Source: Fimbriimonadales bacterium
GTDB lineage: Bacteria > Armatimonadota > Fimbriimonadia > Fimbriimonadales > GBS-DC
Length of the DNA stretch: 9,189 nt
Reading direction: 5' to 3'
Assembly: GCA_026416655.1 (NCBI GenBank)
Contig: JAOAES010000006.1
Location: forward strand, 1-9,189
Shown here: in pieces, positions 1-7,438 of the stretch
Layout of the letters: the number at the start of each line of letters is the position of its first letter
Position numbering within the stretch: the stretch's first letter is position 1
Translations under genes and position numbers: made by a program
The notes under the pieces: model-generated
What the model was told of the DNA's origin: nothing
Seen by the model: only the letters and a program-made list of their open reading frames with translations
The model's database searches: none

Positions 1-1226
1 ACAATCTCCACCTCGTCCAGCAGGGGCTGGTTGAAGCGCGTGAGCTGCGTCAGGTTCAGCGTGTTGCCCGTGCGCTCCGCCAGAAACACCTCGTGGGGGT
101 GCGTGGCGTCGCCCTTGAGCAGCGCGAGCCGATGCTCGTCCTGCGACAGGCTTATGTCAGCGACCTCAAAGTCGCCGTCCAGTAGTTTGTCGAGGTGCGT
201 GCCGTCCACCTTCACACGATAGGGATACACACCGCCGCGCTCGCTGACCAGGAAATACAGATGCTGGCTATCCGCGCTCCAAATAAGAGGCGCGCCGCCG
301 CCGAACTCGCGCACATCGGTCAGCGTGCCCACGCCGACGGTGTTGTCCAGATGTTCAATAAGGTCTACCGCGTCGCCGCCGTCTACCGACACGCGCCACA
401 CATGGTCGTTGCGCGGGTAGGAGTCTTCAGGGTCCGGGTTGCCGATGTAGGCGAGGTATTTGCCGTCGGGCGACCAGCGCAGGGCATATTTGGGACCGTC
501 GGGCGCGTCCACCTTGCGCAGCTCGCCCCCGTCGGCGGGCACTATCCAGATGGCGTCGTAGCCCGGATGGTTATCGGGGTCGGGGTGGCGGTTGCTGATG
601 AAGGCGATGTAGTTGCCGCAGGGCGACCACGCGGGACTGGATTCGTTGAACTCAGGGTCAGCAGTGAGTTGCCTGGTCTCGCCCGTTTTCACATCCACCA
701 CATACAGGTGGTAGCGCTGGTCGACGAACGCGCCGTCGCCGTCGAGTCGCCAGTAGGCGCGACGGATGATGCGCGGCGGGTTCGAGAAGCCCTTCTCCTG
801 ACTCTCCTTGCGGGCAGACTCGCGCCATTCAGGGGCGGTTTCGCGATAAATAAACGCGATTTTGCTCCCGTCGGGCGACCACGCGAACTCGGCGATGCTA
901 CCTTCTTCCAGATTCGTAATCGGACGCGCCTCGCCTCCGTCGACAGGGATTACGTAAATCTGGCTTTTCGGCTTCTGACGGTTGCTGATGAACGCAACCT
1001 GTTTGCCGTCGGGTGACCAGCGGGGTTGCGAGTCACTCCACTCGCCGTAGGTGAACGGCTGCGCCTCCGCGCCGACGCGCACACGCCAGAGGTTGGAAAA
1101 GTATTTGTTTTTCTCCGTGTCGATCCACTTATAAACGAACACCACCTGACTGCCGTCGGGCGCAATCTGCGGACTGCCTAACAGCTTGATACGGAACAGG
1201 TCGTCAATCGTGATAGCGCGTTTCAT
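1..1226 (-). CDS. S9-family serine peptidase (acylaminoacyl-peptidase-like), N-terminal propeller part, cut by window edge
   Basis: Translating the minus strand from the ATG at 1226 gives 408 uninterrupted codons that run off the left edge. The protein begins MKRAITIDDLFRIKLLGSPQ, has no signal peptide and is probably cytoplasmic. It holds repeated TolB/DPP-IV-type propeller blades with the WSPDG-x3-AFI pattern near residues 70-81, 116-127, 200-213 and 251-261, plus a weaker WSADS blade at 316-320. This pattern, together with RAYWRLDGDG (156-165) and the YHLYVVD strand that follows, is typical of S9C oligopeptidases. The catalytic alpha/beta-hydrolase domain with Ser-Asp-His would follow and lies outside the window, so peptidase activity is inferred from the propeller alone. 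A strong AGGAGG (1235-1240), 8 bases before the ATG, fixes the start. The gene is last in the visible minus-strand operon, 65 bases after the ABC permease. A propeller-only TolB-like protein remains possible. Confidence 0.85.
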   Translation of the reverse strand, partial: MKRAITIDDLFRIKLLGSPQIAPDGSQVVFVYKWIDTEKNKYFSNLWRVRVGAEAQPFTYGEWSDSQPRWSPDGKQVAFISNRQKPKSQIYVIPVDGGEARPITNLEEGSIAEFAWSPDGSKIAFIYRETAPEWRESARKESQEKGFSNPPRIIRRAYWRLDGDGAFVDQRYHLYVVDVKTGETRQLTADPEFNESSPAWSPCGNYIAFISNRHPDPDNHPGYDAIWIVPADGGELRKVDAPDGPKYALRWSPDGKYLAYIGNPDPEDSYPRNDHVWRVSVDGGDAVDLIEHLDNTVGVGTLTDVREFGGGAPLIWSADSQHLYFLVSERGGVYPYRVKVDGTHLDKLLDGDFEVADISLSQDEHRLALLKGDATHPHEVFLAERTGNTLNLTQLTRFNQPLLDEVEI

Positions 1227-1291
1227 AACGGTTGCCTCCTGTAATTGGGTTCGCCCCCATCTCACGGACTCCTGTTTGCGCAATCCCCACG

Positions 1292-2131
1292 CTACTGCAC
1301 ATCGCGCCGCCAGAAAATAACCAGCCCAACGAGTAGCGCCGCTGCGATATAGATGCCCACGTAGATGACATCCAGCGATTGCAATTCAGGCTTGAGGAAG
1401 CGCAACACCGCTTCCGACCCCCACGGTGGAGCGTCGTCCATGCCGGGCGGCAGAATAGCGTCCACCTGCGCCTGGACGAGCCGTTTCAGAGTCGCCATCG
1501 GCAGCGTCCATTCCGAGAGCCACACAATCTGCTGAAGCAACTTCACATCGAAGAACGCGGCAATCGGTCGCAGAAAGTGGTCTGAGAAATAGGCGAACGC
1601 ACCTGCCGCAACCGTGAACATCGAGGCGATCGAAGCGCCCAGAAAGCTGGAGAGCGCGAGCGCGAGCGTGCCGTATAAGGCGGGATAGAGCAGCACGTAG
1701 GGCAAGGCGCGCCACATCTCCACGCGCGGCTCACCTTGAATTGCCACCGAAGCCCAAAGCATCGCCGTCCAGAGGGTGGCGTTCACCGCGCTGAACAGCA
1801 TCACACCGAGCCACTTGCCCAGGTAAAGCTCCCATCGATGGAGTGGGCGGGGCAGAATCGCCGCCAGATAGCCCCGTTCGATTTCGGCGGTAATCGCGCC
1901 CGCACAGAGCAGGATCGCCAGCACCGCTGAAAAGAACTTGATGATGTCCACGCCGAACAGCACGGCGAGGTTCACGCCCAGTTCGAACTGCCGTTCGCTG
2001 CCGCCGAACGCTTCCTTGAACGCGCGGGGCAGGAAGCTCAGCCCATACAGGGCGACCAGAATAATCAGTGTGCCCAGAAACGCCCGTCGGCGGATTGCCT
2101 CTTTAAGTGTCAACGCTATAATCACGCCCAT
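1292..2131 (-). CDS. ABC-2 type transporter permease subunit
   Basis: This 279-residue integral membrane protein has about six hydrophobic segments, roughly at residues 17-35, 51-81, 104-131, 143-165, 166-183 and 254-274. A hydrophilic loop covers about 185-250, and the protein ends in the short cytoplasmic tail WRRDVQ. The N-terminal pattern (I-ALTLKEAIRRRAFLG) and the amphipathic ERGYLAAILPRPLHRWELYLGKWLG segment (85-109, given here only by its ends and key residues E85, P94, R95, W107) are characteristic of ABC-2 permeases, where this segment follows the second membrane helix. It should pair with the ATPase encoded just upstream: only two bases separate that gene's stop from this ATG. The likely ribosome site (GGAGG and GAAGG) lies inside the end of the ATPase gene, so translation is probably coupled. 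The substrate cannot be read from the sequence. Export of a lipid, polysaccharide or drug are all possible. Confidence 0.88.
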   Translation of the reverse strand: MGVIIALTLKEAIRRRAFLGTLIILVALYGLSFLPRAFKEAFGGSERQFELGVNLAVLFGVDIIKFFSAVLAILLCAGAITAEIERGYLAAILPRPLHRWELYLGKWLGVMLFSAVNATLWTAMLWASVAIQGEPRVEMWRALPYVLLYPALYGTLALALSSFLGASIASMFTVAAGAFAYFSDHFLRPIAAFFDVKLLQQIVWLSEWTLPMATLKRLVQAQVDAILPPGMDDAPPWGSEAVLRFLKPELQSLDVIYVGIYIAAALLVGLVIFWRRDVQ

Positions 2132-2133
2132 CG

Positions 2134-3063
2134 CTACTTGCCTTCGCCCTCCACCGCCTGAATAAAGAGGTCTTCCAAAGTCTCGCGGTGCGCTTGTAGC
2201 CCCATCAGCGCGCCGCCCGATTCCACAATCGCCCGCGCCAGTTCAGGCACGTCGTCTTCATGCGCAACCTCAGCGGTTATTCTGCGCTCGTCGACGGGAT
2301 GCACCTTCTGCGCGACTTTCCCAATGGCTTCCAGCACGCGCGGCTCCACACGCTTCAGCTCGATGCTCACCACCGAGCGGTTCACCAACAGCTCATCCAG
2401 CGCGCCCTGCTTGATGACACGCCCCTTGTTGATAATCGCCACCTCGTCGCAGCTGCGCTCCACCTCCGACAGCAGGTGGGAGTTCAAAAAGACCGTCTTC
2501 CCGCGTTCTTTGAGGTACTGCACGACTTCGCGTACGCGCCGCCGTCCCAGTGGGTCTAGCGCAGAGGTTGGCTCATCGAGTATGACCAGGTCAGGGTCAT
2601 GAATAATCGCCTGCGCCAGTCCAATCCGCTGCTGCATCCCCTTGGAGAACTCGCGGATTTTGCTTTTGCGCCGCTCGGCAAGCCCCACCAGCTCCAGCGT
2701 TTCGTCGATGCGCTTCTGCAGGGTCGCGCCGTCCATTTTCGCGAGTCGCCCATGCATGCGCAGGAACTCCTCGGCGGTCAGGAAGTCGTGGAACTGGAAC
2801 TTTTCGGGCAGGAAGCCCAGTCTGCGCTTCGCGGCAATCGCCCCCGCACGGTGTCCCAGCACGAATGCCTCGCCCGCCGTCGGATACACATTGCCGATAA
2901 GTATCTGGATCGTGGTCGTTTTGCCCGCGCCGTTCGGACCCAGAAAGCCGAACACAGTTCCCGGGGGCACGTGCAGATTAAGGTTATCGACCGCCACAAT
3001 CGGCTTGCCGCCGAGCAGCGGTCGAAACACTTTGCGCAGGTTGCGCGTTTCGATAGCCCACAT
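2134..3063 (-). CDS. ABC-2 type transporter ATP-binding protein
   Basis: This 309-residue cytoplasmic ATPase has all the nucleotide-binding motifs: Walker A GPNGAGKTT (42-50), signature FSKGMQQRIGLAQAI (139-153), Walker B LVILDEP (159-165), D-loop SALD (167-170) and H-loop His in NSHLL (194-198). The Q-loop position reads LGFLPEKFQFHDFLT (82-96), with Glu in place of Gln; this is common in the ABC-2/CcmA-like subfamily. About 85 residues after the ATPase core form a C-terminal domain ending in the ETLEDLFIQAV motif (294-304), also usual in this subfamily. It should energise the permease encoded two bases downstream. The gene starts 15 bases after the propeller protein's stop. No clear Shine-Dalgarno precedes the ATG at 3063, but a TACAAT hexamer sits 8 bases upstream (3072-3077). 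Confidence 0.93.
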   Translation of the reverse strand: MWAIETRNLRKVFRPLLGGKPIVAVDNLNLHVPPGTVFGFLGPNGAGKTTTIQILIGNVYPTAGEAFVLGHRAGAIAAKRRLGFLPEKFQFHDFLTAEEFLRMHGRLAKMDGATLQKRIDETLELVGLAERRKSKIREFSKGMQQRIGLAQAIIHDPDLVILDEPTSALDPLGRRRVREVVQYLKERGKTVFLNSHLLSEVERSCDEVAIINKGRVIKQGALDELLVNRSVVSIELKRVEPRVLEAIGKVAQKVHPVDERRITAEVAHEDDVPELARAIVESGGALMGLQAHRETLEDLFIQAVEGEGK

Positions 3064-3071
3064 CAGGGCGT

Positions 3072-3077
3072 ATTGTA
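3072..3077 (-). promoter_or_regulatory. Possible internal -10 box before the ABC ATPase gene
   Basis: The minus strand reads TACAAT (5 of 6 matches to TATAAT), ending 8 bases before the ATPase ATG at 3063. Transcription started from it would begin almost at the ATG and give a leaderless mRNA. That would fit the absence of a Shine-Dalgarno. No convincing -35 was found, and the box straddles the stop of the upstream gene, so it may be chance. Confidence 0.25.
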
Positions 3078-3078
3078 C

Positions 3079-4770
3079 CTATCGCAAGCGGAATCCGTAA
3101 AACGCGCCGCGCAAACGGTCGCTGCCCGCGCCCGACGACACCCAGTTAATCGCCAGCCCTTGCGCAGACGTGTCTGTAAATAGCCACCGTGCGCCAATCG
3201 TCGAACCCGCGGGAATTTCCGTGTTCACGAAACGGTTCAGGGGGTTTGAAGCCGTAATGAACAGCGTGCGCACGGAGCCGTCCGAAAGTTGCGCCTGCAA
3301 GTAAAGATAGGGAACGTCGCGGTCCGCGCGAGTGACGCAGCTCAGCGCGGCACGCGCCACCGCATTCTCGGCGAACAAGGGCTGGGGATAGAGAGGGAGC
3401 AGAACGCCGCGCCAAAGATTGAAACCGTAAAGCTGTCCGCTGGCAGTAAGCGCATAGCAGGTTTGCAATCTCGCATCGCAAACGGGCGGCGCAACTACGG
3501 AGCTGTCCAGCGTGTACCACCAGAGCCACTTGGCAGTATCGGGACGGTAAACCCCCAGCGTGTTCCCTGCAACCGCTATCAACACGGAACCGTGAGAACC
3601 GATAAACCGAACGGGCTGGCTCGTTGCGCTGGGAACGCGCAGCCCCTGCCCCACCGGGACGGAATCCATGTAAACATCAATCTGTCCATCGCTGCGCCCC
3701 ACCGCAAAAAAGTTCGCGTAGAGCAGGCTCAACGCGGTAATCGGTTGAGTCGAGAAAGACGGAACCAACGTGAAGCGGTATGTCGTTGGATAGGCAAGCC
3801 AGAGACGATTCTGGCGGTCAACAAAGCAGAGGGAGTCGCCCACACGAATCAGCGGTAGGTTCAAATCGGGCACGACACCTTCAGGCAGCGCAATCGGTTG
3901 CGCTGCGATGGTCACGCCTCCCTGCGCTTGTGAAAGGAGGAAAAACATCAGGCGTCCCGATTGAGTAAAGAAATACCAGCGGTCGCCCACCACCACCATA
4001 TTCGGGGACGGCGCGGGCGCGCTGATACGCGCCTCCAGACTTACATTGTTCGAGAAAGTGACGCTCGCGCTCAGAGGATTGATGGTGCGGTACAACCGCA
4101 AAGTTTGTCCATCCCATGTAAGCCAATAGAGCCTTCCCTGGAGCAGGAGCGGCTCCCCGATAACCTGGTGATTAGCGGGGGTGGTCGTCGAGGTGTGCGC
4201 CCAGCGAGTAGCTTCAACGCCCACAGCGAAGTCGCGCTCAAACAGCACAGACGGGGCGCGTTGAGAGTATGCGAACCAGTTCAGAAACGCTCCGTCCGTA
4301 TTGCGGTCGCCCGGTGGGTTCGCTCGCACGAACAGGCGGCGAGTCTCTCCGGGCATCAGAGGCGAGGTTTGCTCGCTCAAGGAGTTGCCGTCGCTGAAGC
4401 CAGAGCCGTCCTCACGCTGCTCGAACATCGCAAAGTTCCATGGACTCGCGTCGCTGCTTTCGTAGGATTTCGTTCGTATGTTCAGGGCGTCAACCGCATT
4501 ACTGCGATTGGTCAATAGCAGCGTGAACCAGCCCTCGGAACCCGGAATCGTCTGAGCCGGCGGCGTCTCGTAAGCAACGCGCCACTGGATGACCGCGCCA
4601 ACGGACACGTTGGCGGCGTTAGACAAGTAAACGGGCTGATTACCGATTGTGGCAACTGCCCTGAGCGAAAAGGTCGTGCCTGCCCAAAGCATCCCATCAG
4701 GCGTGCGCGCAGGTTGGGCAGTTCCTGCACATAGTATCCCTGCCAGAAGCCCACACAGTAAGTATCGCAT
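3079..4770 (-). CDS. Secreted beta-propeller-like protein of unknown function
   Basis: The product is 563 residues from the ATG at 4770. That start is preferred over an in-frame TTG at 4797 because it begins a clean signal peptide: MRY, then a hydrophobic run LLCGLLAGILCAG, with likely cleavage near GTA-QPA (about residue 18). No proper lipobox is seen, because the residue before Cys is Leu. Residues of about 35-190 look like an all-beta, CARDB/NEW3-like domain (FTLLLTNRSN, then PLMPGETRRLFVRANPPGD). Residues of about 200-560 are repetitive beta strands of the kind LYWLTWDGQTLRLYR, RWYFFTQSGRLMFF and CYALTASGQLYGFNLWRG, suggesting a PQQ/WD40-like propeller. No catalytic motif is visible. It is first in the operon with an ABC-2 transporter, 15 bases ahead of the ATPase. 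It could be an extracytoplasmic partner of that transporter, but this is inference. I do not recognise the family by name. Confidence 0.72.
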   Translation of the reverse strand: MRYLLCGLLAGILCAGTAQPARTPDGMLWAGTTFSLRAVATIGNQPVYLSNAANVSVGAVIQWRVAYETPPAQTIPGSEGWFTLLLTNRSNAVDALNIRTKSYESSDASPWNFAMFEQREDGSGFSDGNSLSEQTSPLMPGETRRLFVRANPPGDRNTDGAFLNWFAYSQRAPSVLFERDFAVGVEATRWAHTSTTTPANHQVIGEPLLLQGRLYWLTWDGQTLRLYRTINPLSASVTFSNNVSLEARISAPAPSPNMVVVGDRWYFFTQSGRLMFFLLSQAQGGVTIAAQPIALPEGVVPDLNLPLIRVGDSLCFVDRQNRLWLAYPTTYRFTLVPSFSTQPITALSLLYANFFAVGRSDGQIDVYMDSVPVGQGLRVPSATSQPVRFIGSHGSVLIAVAGNTLGVYRPDTAKWLWWYTLDSSVVAPPVCDARLQTCYALTASGQLYGFNLWRGVLLPLYPQPLFAENAVARAALSCVTRADRDVPYLYLQAQLSDGSVRTLFITASNPLNRFVNTEIPAGSTIGARWLFTDTSAQGLAINWVSSGAGSDRLRGAFYGFRLR

Positions 4771-4839
4771 AGCCGTACCCTGCCAACGACGGAACAAAGC
4801 GATTCTTGTGAGAGAGCGTCAGGGCGCAACAACGCCTTC

Positions 4840-4846
4840 CCTCCTT
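4840..4846 (-). promoter_or_regulatory. Strong Shine-Dalgarno not placed at the start of the annotated gene
   Basis: The minus strand has AAGGAGG here. It is about 70 bases upstream of the ATG at 4770, too far to serve it, but 7 bases before tandem TTG codons (4832-4827) that open a different reading frame of 106 codons, ending at 4512. It lies inside the leader expected from the TATAAT at 4880-4885. It may serve a leader or overlapping ORF, or it may mark a frameshift between 4832 and 4770. Confidence 0.35.
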
Positions 4847-4879
4847 CCGGTAAAATCAGGGCTAAAGGAATTTGGCTTT

Positions 4880-4885
4880 ATTATA
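4880..4885 (-). promoter_or_regulatory. -10 box of the minus-strand propeller/ABC/peptidase operon
   Basis: The minus strand reads a perfect TATAAT here, inside AGGTATAATAAAG. Transcription would begin near 4873 and leave a leader of about 100 bases before the ATG at 4770. No good TTGACA is found at 16-18 bases; a TTGCAG (4906-4911) lies 20 bases away, too far for a normal sigma-70 spacing. The position, between divergent genes, is right for the operon promoter. Confidence 0.5.
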
Positions 4886-4914
4886 CCTCGCCTCCACCGA
4901 CTCTCCTGCAATTT

Positions 4915-4944
4915 CCGACAGGCAATTGGGGGAAAAGGTATACT
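4915..4944 (+). promoter_or_regulatory. Putative nuoN promoter
   Basis: CCGACA (4915-4920, 4 of 6 matches to TTGACA) and TATACT (4939-4944, 5 of 6 matches to TATAAT) are separated by 18 bases. Initiation would fall around 4951-4954, right at the second in-frame ATG of nuoN (4954), which would give a leaderless transcript. An AAGG (4935-4938), 6 bases before the first ATG, offers an ordinary ribosome site instead if transcription starts further upstream. The two readings exclude each other. Confidence 0.4.
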
Positions 4945-6444
4945 ATGGGGCGCATGGAAGCGTTTGTCAAGCCCGAAATCACTTGGAGCGCGCTGGCGCC
5001 AATCGGCGTGGTCGTCTGCACGGCGTTGGTCACCCTGATTGTGGAGTTGTTTCTACCACGCTCGCAGCGCGCGCCACTTGTCGTTATTGGTCTGCTGGGG
5101 TTAGCCCTTTCCGCCTATTTTCAAATTGCGGTCTGGCAGAGCAATCTCGTCACCTTTGGCGAGATGATCATCTCAGACGCGCTGGGCGCGATTCTCGTTC
5201 TGGCGGTGCTGGGCGCAACGGCGTTGACGATGCTATTTTCTGAAGACTACCTGCAGGCGCGGGGATTACGTTACGGCGAGTTTTATCCGCTTCTGCTTTT
5301 TGCCACCGCCGGCGCGATGGCGATGCTGACCACCACCAACCTGATGGTGATGTTTATCGGGCTGGAGACACTTTCGCTTTCGCTCTATGTGTTAGCGGGC
5401 TTGTCGCGTACGGAGGCGCGTTCGGAAGAGTCCGCCCTGAAATATTTTCTGCTGGGTGCGTTCGCGTCGGCGTTCCTGCTCTACGGGATTGCTTTGCTCT
5501 ACGGCGCTCTGGGCAGCGTTGACTTACGCGCTGTTCAAGCGTCTTGGGCAGCGCAAGGCGAGGCAGCCGGCGCGCTGCTGACGGCAAGCATCGTGCTGCT
5601 GCTGATTGGGCTGGGCTTCAAGGCGTCGCTGGTTCCGTTCCATGCGTGGACGCCTGATGTCTATCATGGTGCGCCTACGGTTGCAACCGCCTACATGTCG
5701 GCAGTCGCGAAAGTCGCCGCCTTCGGAGTGCTGATACGCCTGATGGTCAGCGTCGCGCCGCTGAGCGAGCTTTGGACGCCCCTGCTCTGGTGGCTCAGTC
5801 TCCTGACGATGGTGGTCGGTAATGTGGGCGCGTTGGTTCAGCGCGACGCGAAGCGCATGCTGGCGTACTCCAGCATCGCGCACGCAGGGTATCTGACGGT
5901 GGGGCTAACGAGCGCGAACTCGACAGGCGTGGCGGGCATGATTTACTATCTGGTCGCCTACAGTCTGATGACGGTAGGCGCGTTTGGCGTGCTGAGTTTG
6001 ATGGCGCGCGCGGGCGACACAACGACCATCGAGGCGTTGCAGGGTCTCTATCGGCGCAGCCCGTTCGCAGCCCACACGATGGCGATTCTGATGCTCTCCT
6101 TAGCGGGAATTCCCCCCACGGCGGGGTTCTGGGGCAAGTGGTATCTGTTTTTCGCGGCGGTAGAAGCGAACCAAGTTCTGCTAGCGTTGGTGCTGGCGTT
6201 GACGAGCGTGGTCGGCGCAGCATACTATTTGCGCCTTACCTTCAGCCTCTATGCGGAGCCTCGTGAGGCGGCGGCTTCGTGGCGCGTGCCCGCGCCCATG
6301 GTCGCTTGCTTGCTGGCATGCGCGCTGGGCTTGATCGGTTTAGGCGTCGCGCCTGCCCACCTGACGGACGCCGCCCGCTACGCGGCGCGACAGGTTCAGG
6401 TAGAGGCTCCCTCCCCTACGCTTCGGGCAGGTTTCAAGCCGTGA
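4945..6444 (+). CDS. nuoN: NADH-quinone oxidoreductase subunit N (complex I membrane subunit)
   Basis: This 499-residue, very hydrophobic protein is one of the antiporter-like proton-pumping subunits of respiratory complex I in the cytoplasmic membrane. It has about 14 membrane segments, the usual number and length for NuoN. Diagnostic motifs are GLETLSLSLYVLAGL (139-153, with the transmembrane Glu at 141), GFKASLVPFHAWTPDVY followed by HGAPTVATAYMS (224-252, Lys226), SAVAKVAAF (252-260, Lys256), RMLAYSSIAHAGY (304-316) and GIPPTAGFWGKWYLF (388-402, Lys398). The Glu and Lys residues match the conserved proton-path residues of the family. The start is either ATG 4945 (AAGG 6 bases upstream) or ATG 4954 (MEAFVKPEIT). 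The neighbours are not other nuo genes: the left side is a divergent operon and the right side is convergent thiL, whose 3' end overlaps this one by 11 bases. The rest of complex I must be encoded elsewhere. Confidence 0.96.
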   Translation: MGRMEAFVKPEITWSALAPIGVVVCTALVTLIVELFLPRSQRAPLVVIGLLGLALSAYFQIAVWQSNLVTFGEMIISDALGAILVLAVLGATALTMLFSEDYLQARGLRYGEFYPLLLFATAGAMAMLTTTNLMVMFIGLETLSLSLYVLAGLSRTEARSEESALKYFLLGAFASAFLLYGIALLYGALGSVDLRAVQASWAAQGEAAGALLTASIVLLLIGLGFKASLVPFHAWTPDVYHGAPTVATAYMSAVAKVAAFGVLIRLMVSVAPLSELWTPLLWWLSLLTMVVGNVGALVQRDAKRMLAYSSIAHAGYLTVGLTSANSTGVAGMIYYLVAYSLMTVGAFGVLSLMARAGDTTTIEALQGLYRRSPFAAHTMAILMLSLAGIPPTAGFWGKWYLFFAAVEANQVLLALVLALTSVVGAAYYLRLTFSLYAEPREAAASWRVPAPMVACLLACALGLIGLGVAPAHLTDAARYAARQVQVEAPSPTLRAGFKP

Positions 6445-7432
6445 AATGGTCCCAGCCCGCTATTTCGAACGACTCGCGCCTGCCGTCGGGGTATTCCAGC
6501 CAGAGTTCAGGCTCGGCAACTACTTCACCAATCTTGCTTAACGCCGTGCCGGTCTGTTTCGGAATTCGCTCCAGCATCCGCTCCGCCTTGGGCGGCGGCG
6601 CGGTAATCAGGAGTTCGTAATCCTCGCCGCCTGCGATGGCGAACAGCGCAGGGTCTAAACCGTGCGCCTGCGCCCACTGGCGCGCCACCGGATGCACCGG
6701 AACCTGCGCAGGATAGACAACTGCCCCGCTTCCTGAGGCGCGAAGCAGTTTCGGCAGGTCTGCGGCGAGTCCGTCGCTGAGGTCCATCATCGCCGTTGCG
6801 CCCAGTTCCCGTGCGAGCGCGCCCGCTTGCAGGCGGGGTACAGGGCGGAAATGGGGCGTCAGGTCGATGTTATCGGTCTCGCCCGCCTGCAACGCCTCCA
6901 GCCCCGCCTTTGAGCCGCCCAGCCCGCCCGTGACCAGTATCCAGTCGCCCTGCCGCGCACCGTTTCGCAACACCGGGCGTCCCGACACCACGCCAAGAAC
7001 CGATACATCGACCACCACTTGCTCGAACCGGTTCGTGTCCCCGCCCAGCAGAGCGGTGGAGCAGGCGCGCGCACACTCTACAAAGCCCTCGACGAAAGCA
7101 TCCAGCCACTCGCCCGTGCGCTTAGGAGGCAACGCCATCGAAAGCAGGGCGCCGATAGGCGCACCGCCCATCGCGGCGATGTCACTCAGATTCACAGCCA
7201 GCGATTTCCAGCCCAGCGAGCGCGGGTCTATCCAGTCAAGGCGAAAATGAACCCCCTCCAGCAGCATATCCGCCGTCCAGAGCAGAGTCTGACCGTCTGC
7301 AAGCAGCACCGCGGTATCATCCCCAATCCCCTGAACGATAGCGATTTGTTCGAGGGGCGTGAAATCCTGAGCCTTCCGCGCGATACGCTCGATCAGCGCA
7401 CTCTCGCCACCCACTTGCGCGTCTAATCGCAT
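6434..7432 (-). CDS. thiL: Thiamine-monophosphate kinase
   Basis: ThiL phosphorylates thiamine monophosphate with ATP to make thiamine diphosphate, the last step of cofactor synthesis, in the cytoplasm. At 332 residues it has the normal length and full motif set: GIGDDTAV (36-43), TADMLLEGVHF (53-63), GWKSLAVNLSDIAAMGG (74-90), GGDTN (130-134), the glycine-rich VTGGLGGSKAGL (167-178), MDLSDGLAADL (216-226), GGEDYELL (268-275) and the C-terminal GWDHF (326-330). The Asp residues in GDD, SD, GGD and LSD are the metal and phosphate ligands of the family. The start is ATG 7432. No Shine-Dalgarno precedes it; the bases upstream read CTCCTGCC, but a TAGACT hexamer ends 6 bases before the ATG. No other thi gene is in the window. 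The gene is convergent to nuoN and overlaps its stop by 11 bases. Confidence 0.97.
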   Translation of the reverse strand: MRLDAQVGGESALIERIARKAQDFTPLEQIAIVQGIGDDTAVLLADGQTLLWTADMLLEGVHFRLDWIDPRSLGWKSLAVNLSDIAAMGGAPIGALLSMALPPKRTGEWLDAFVEGFVECARACSTALLGGDTNRFEQVVVDVSVLGVVSGRPVLRNGARQGDWILVTGGLGGSKAGLEALQAGETDNIDLTPHFRPVPRLQAGALARELGATAMMDLSDGLAADLPKLLRASGSGAVVYPAQVPVHPVARQWAQAHGLDPALFAIAGGEDYELLITAPPPKAERMLERIPKQTGTALSKIGEVVAEPELWLEYPDGRRESFEIAGWDHFTA

Positions 7433-7438
7433 GGCAGG

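Noticed and set aside
82..96. Glu instead of Gln in the Q-loop of the ABC ATPase (residue numbers of that protein)
   Set aside because: It looked like a lost catalytic residue, but the LPE form is common in ABC-2 type ATPases and the other motifs are intact.
195..1016. A 273-codon plus-strand open frame opposite the S9 peptidase
   Set aside because: It is the antisense of repeated GC-rich propeller blades. The minus-strand frame has clear WSPDG blades and a strong ribosome site, while this frame resembles no family.
2599..3183. Plus-strand open frames opposite the ABC ATPase and propeller gene
   Set aside because: The minus-strand ATPase has every motif intact. These frames are low in protein character and cross the gap between two real genes.
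4771..4797. TTG start at 4797 for the propeller protein
   Set aside because: It would put charged FRRWQGTA residues ahead of the signal peptide and has no ribosome site. ATG 4770 gives a normal signal peptide.
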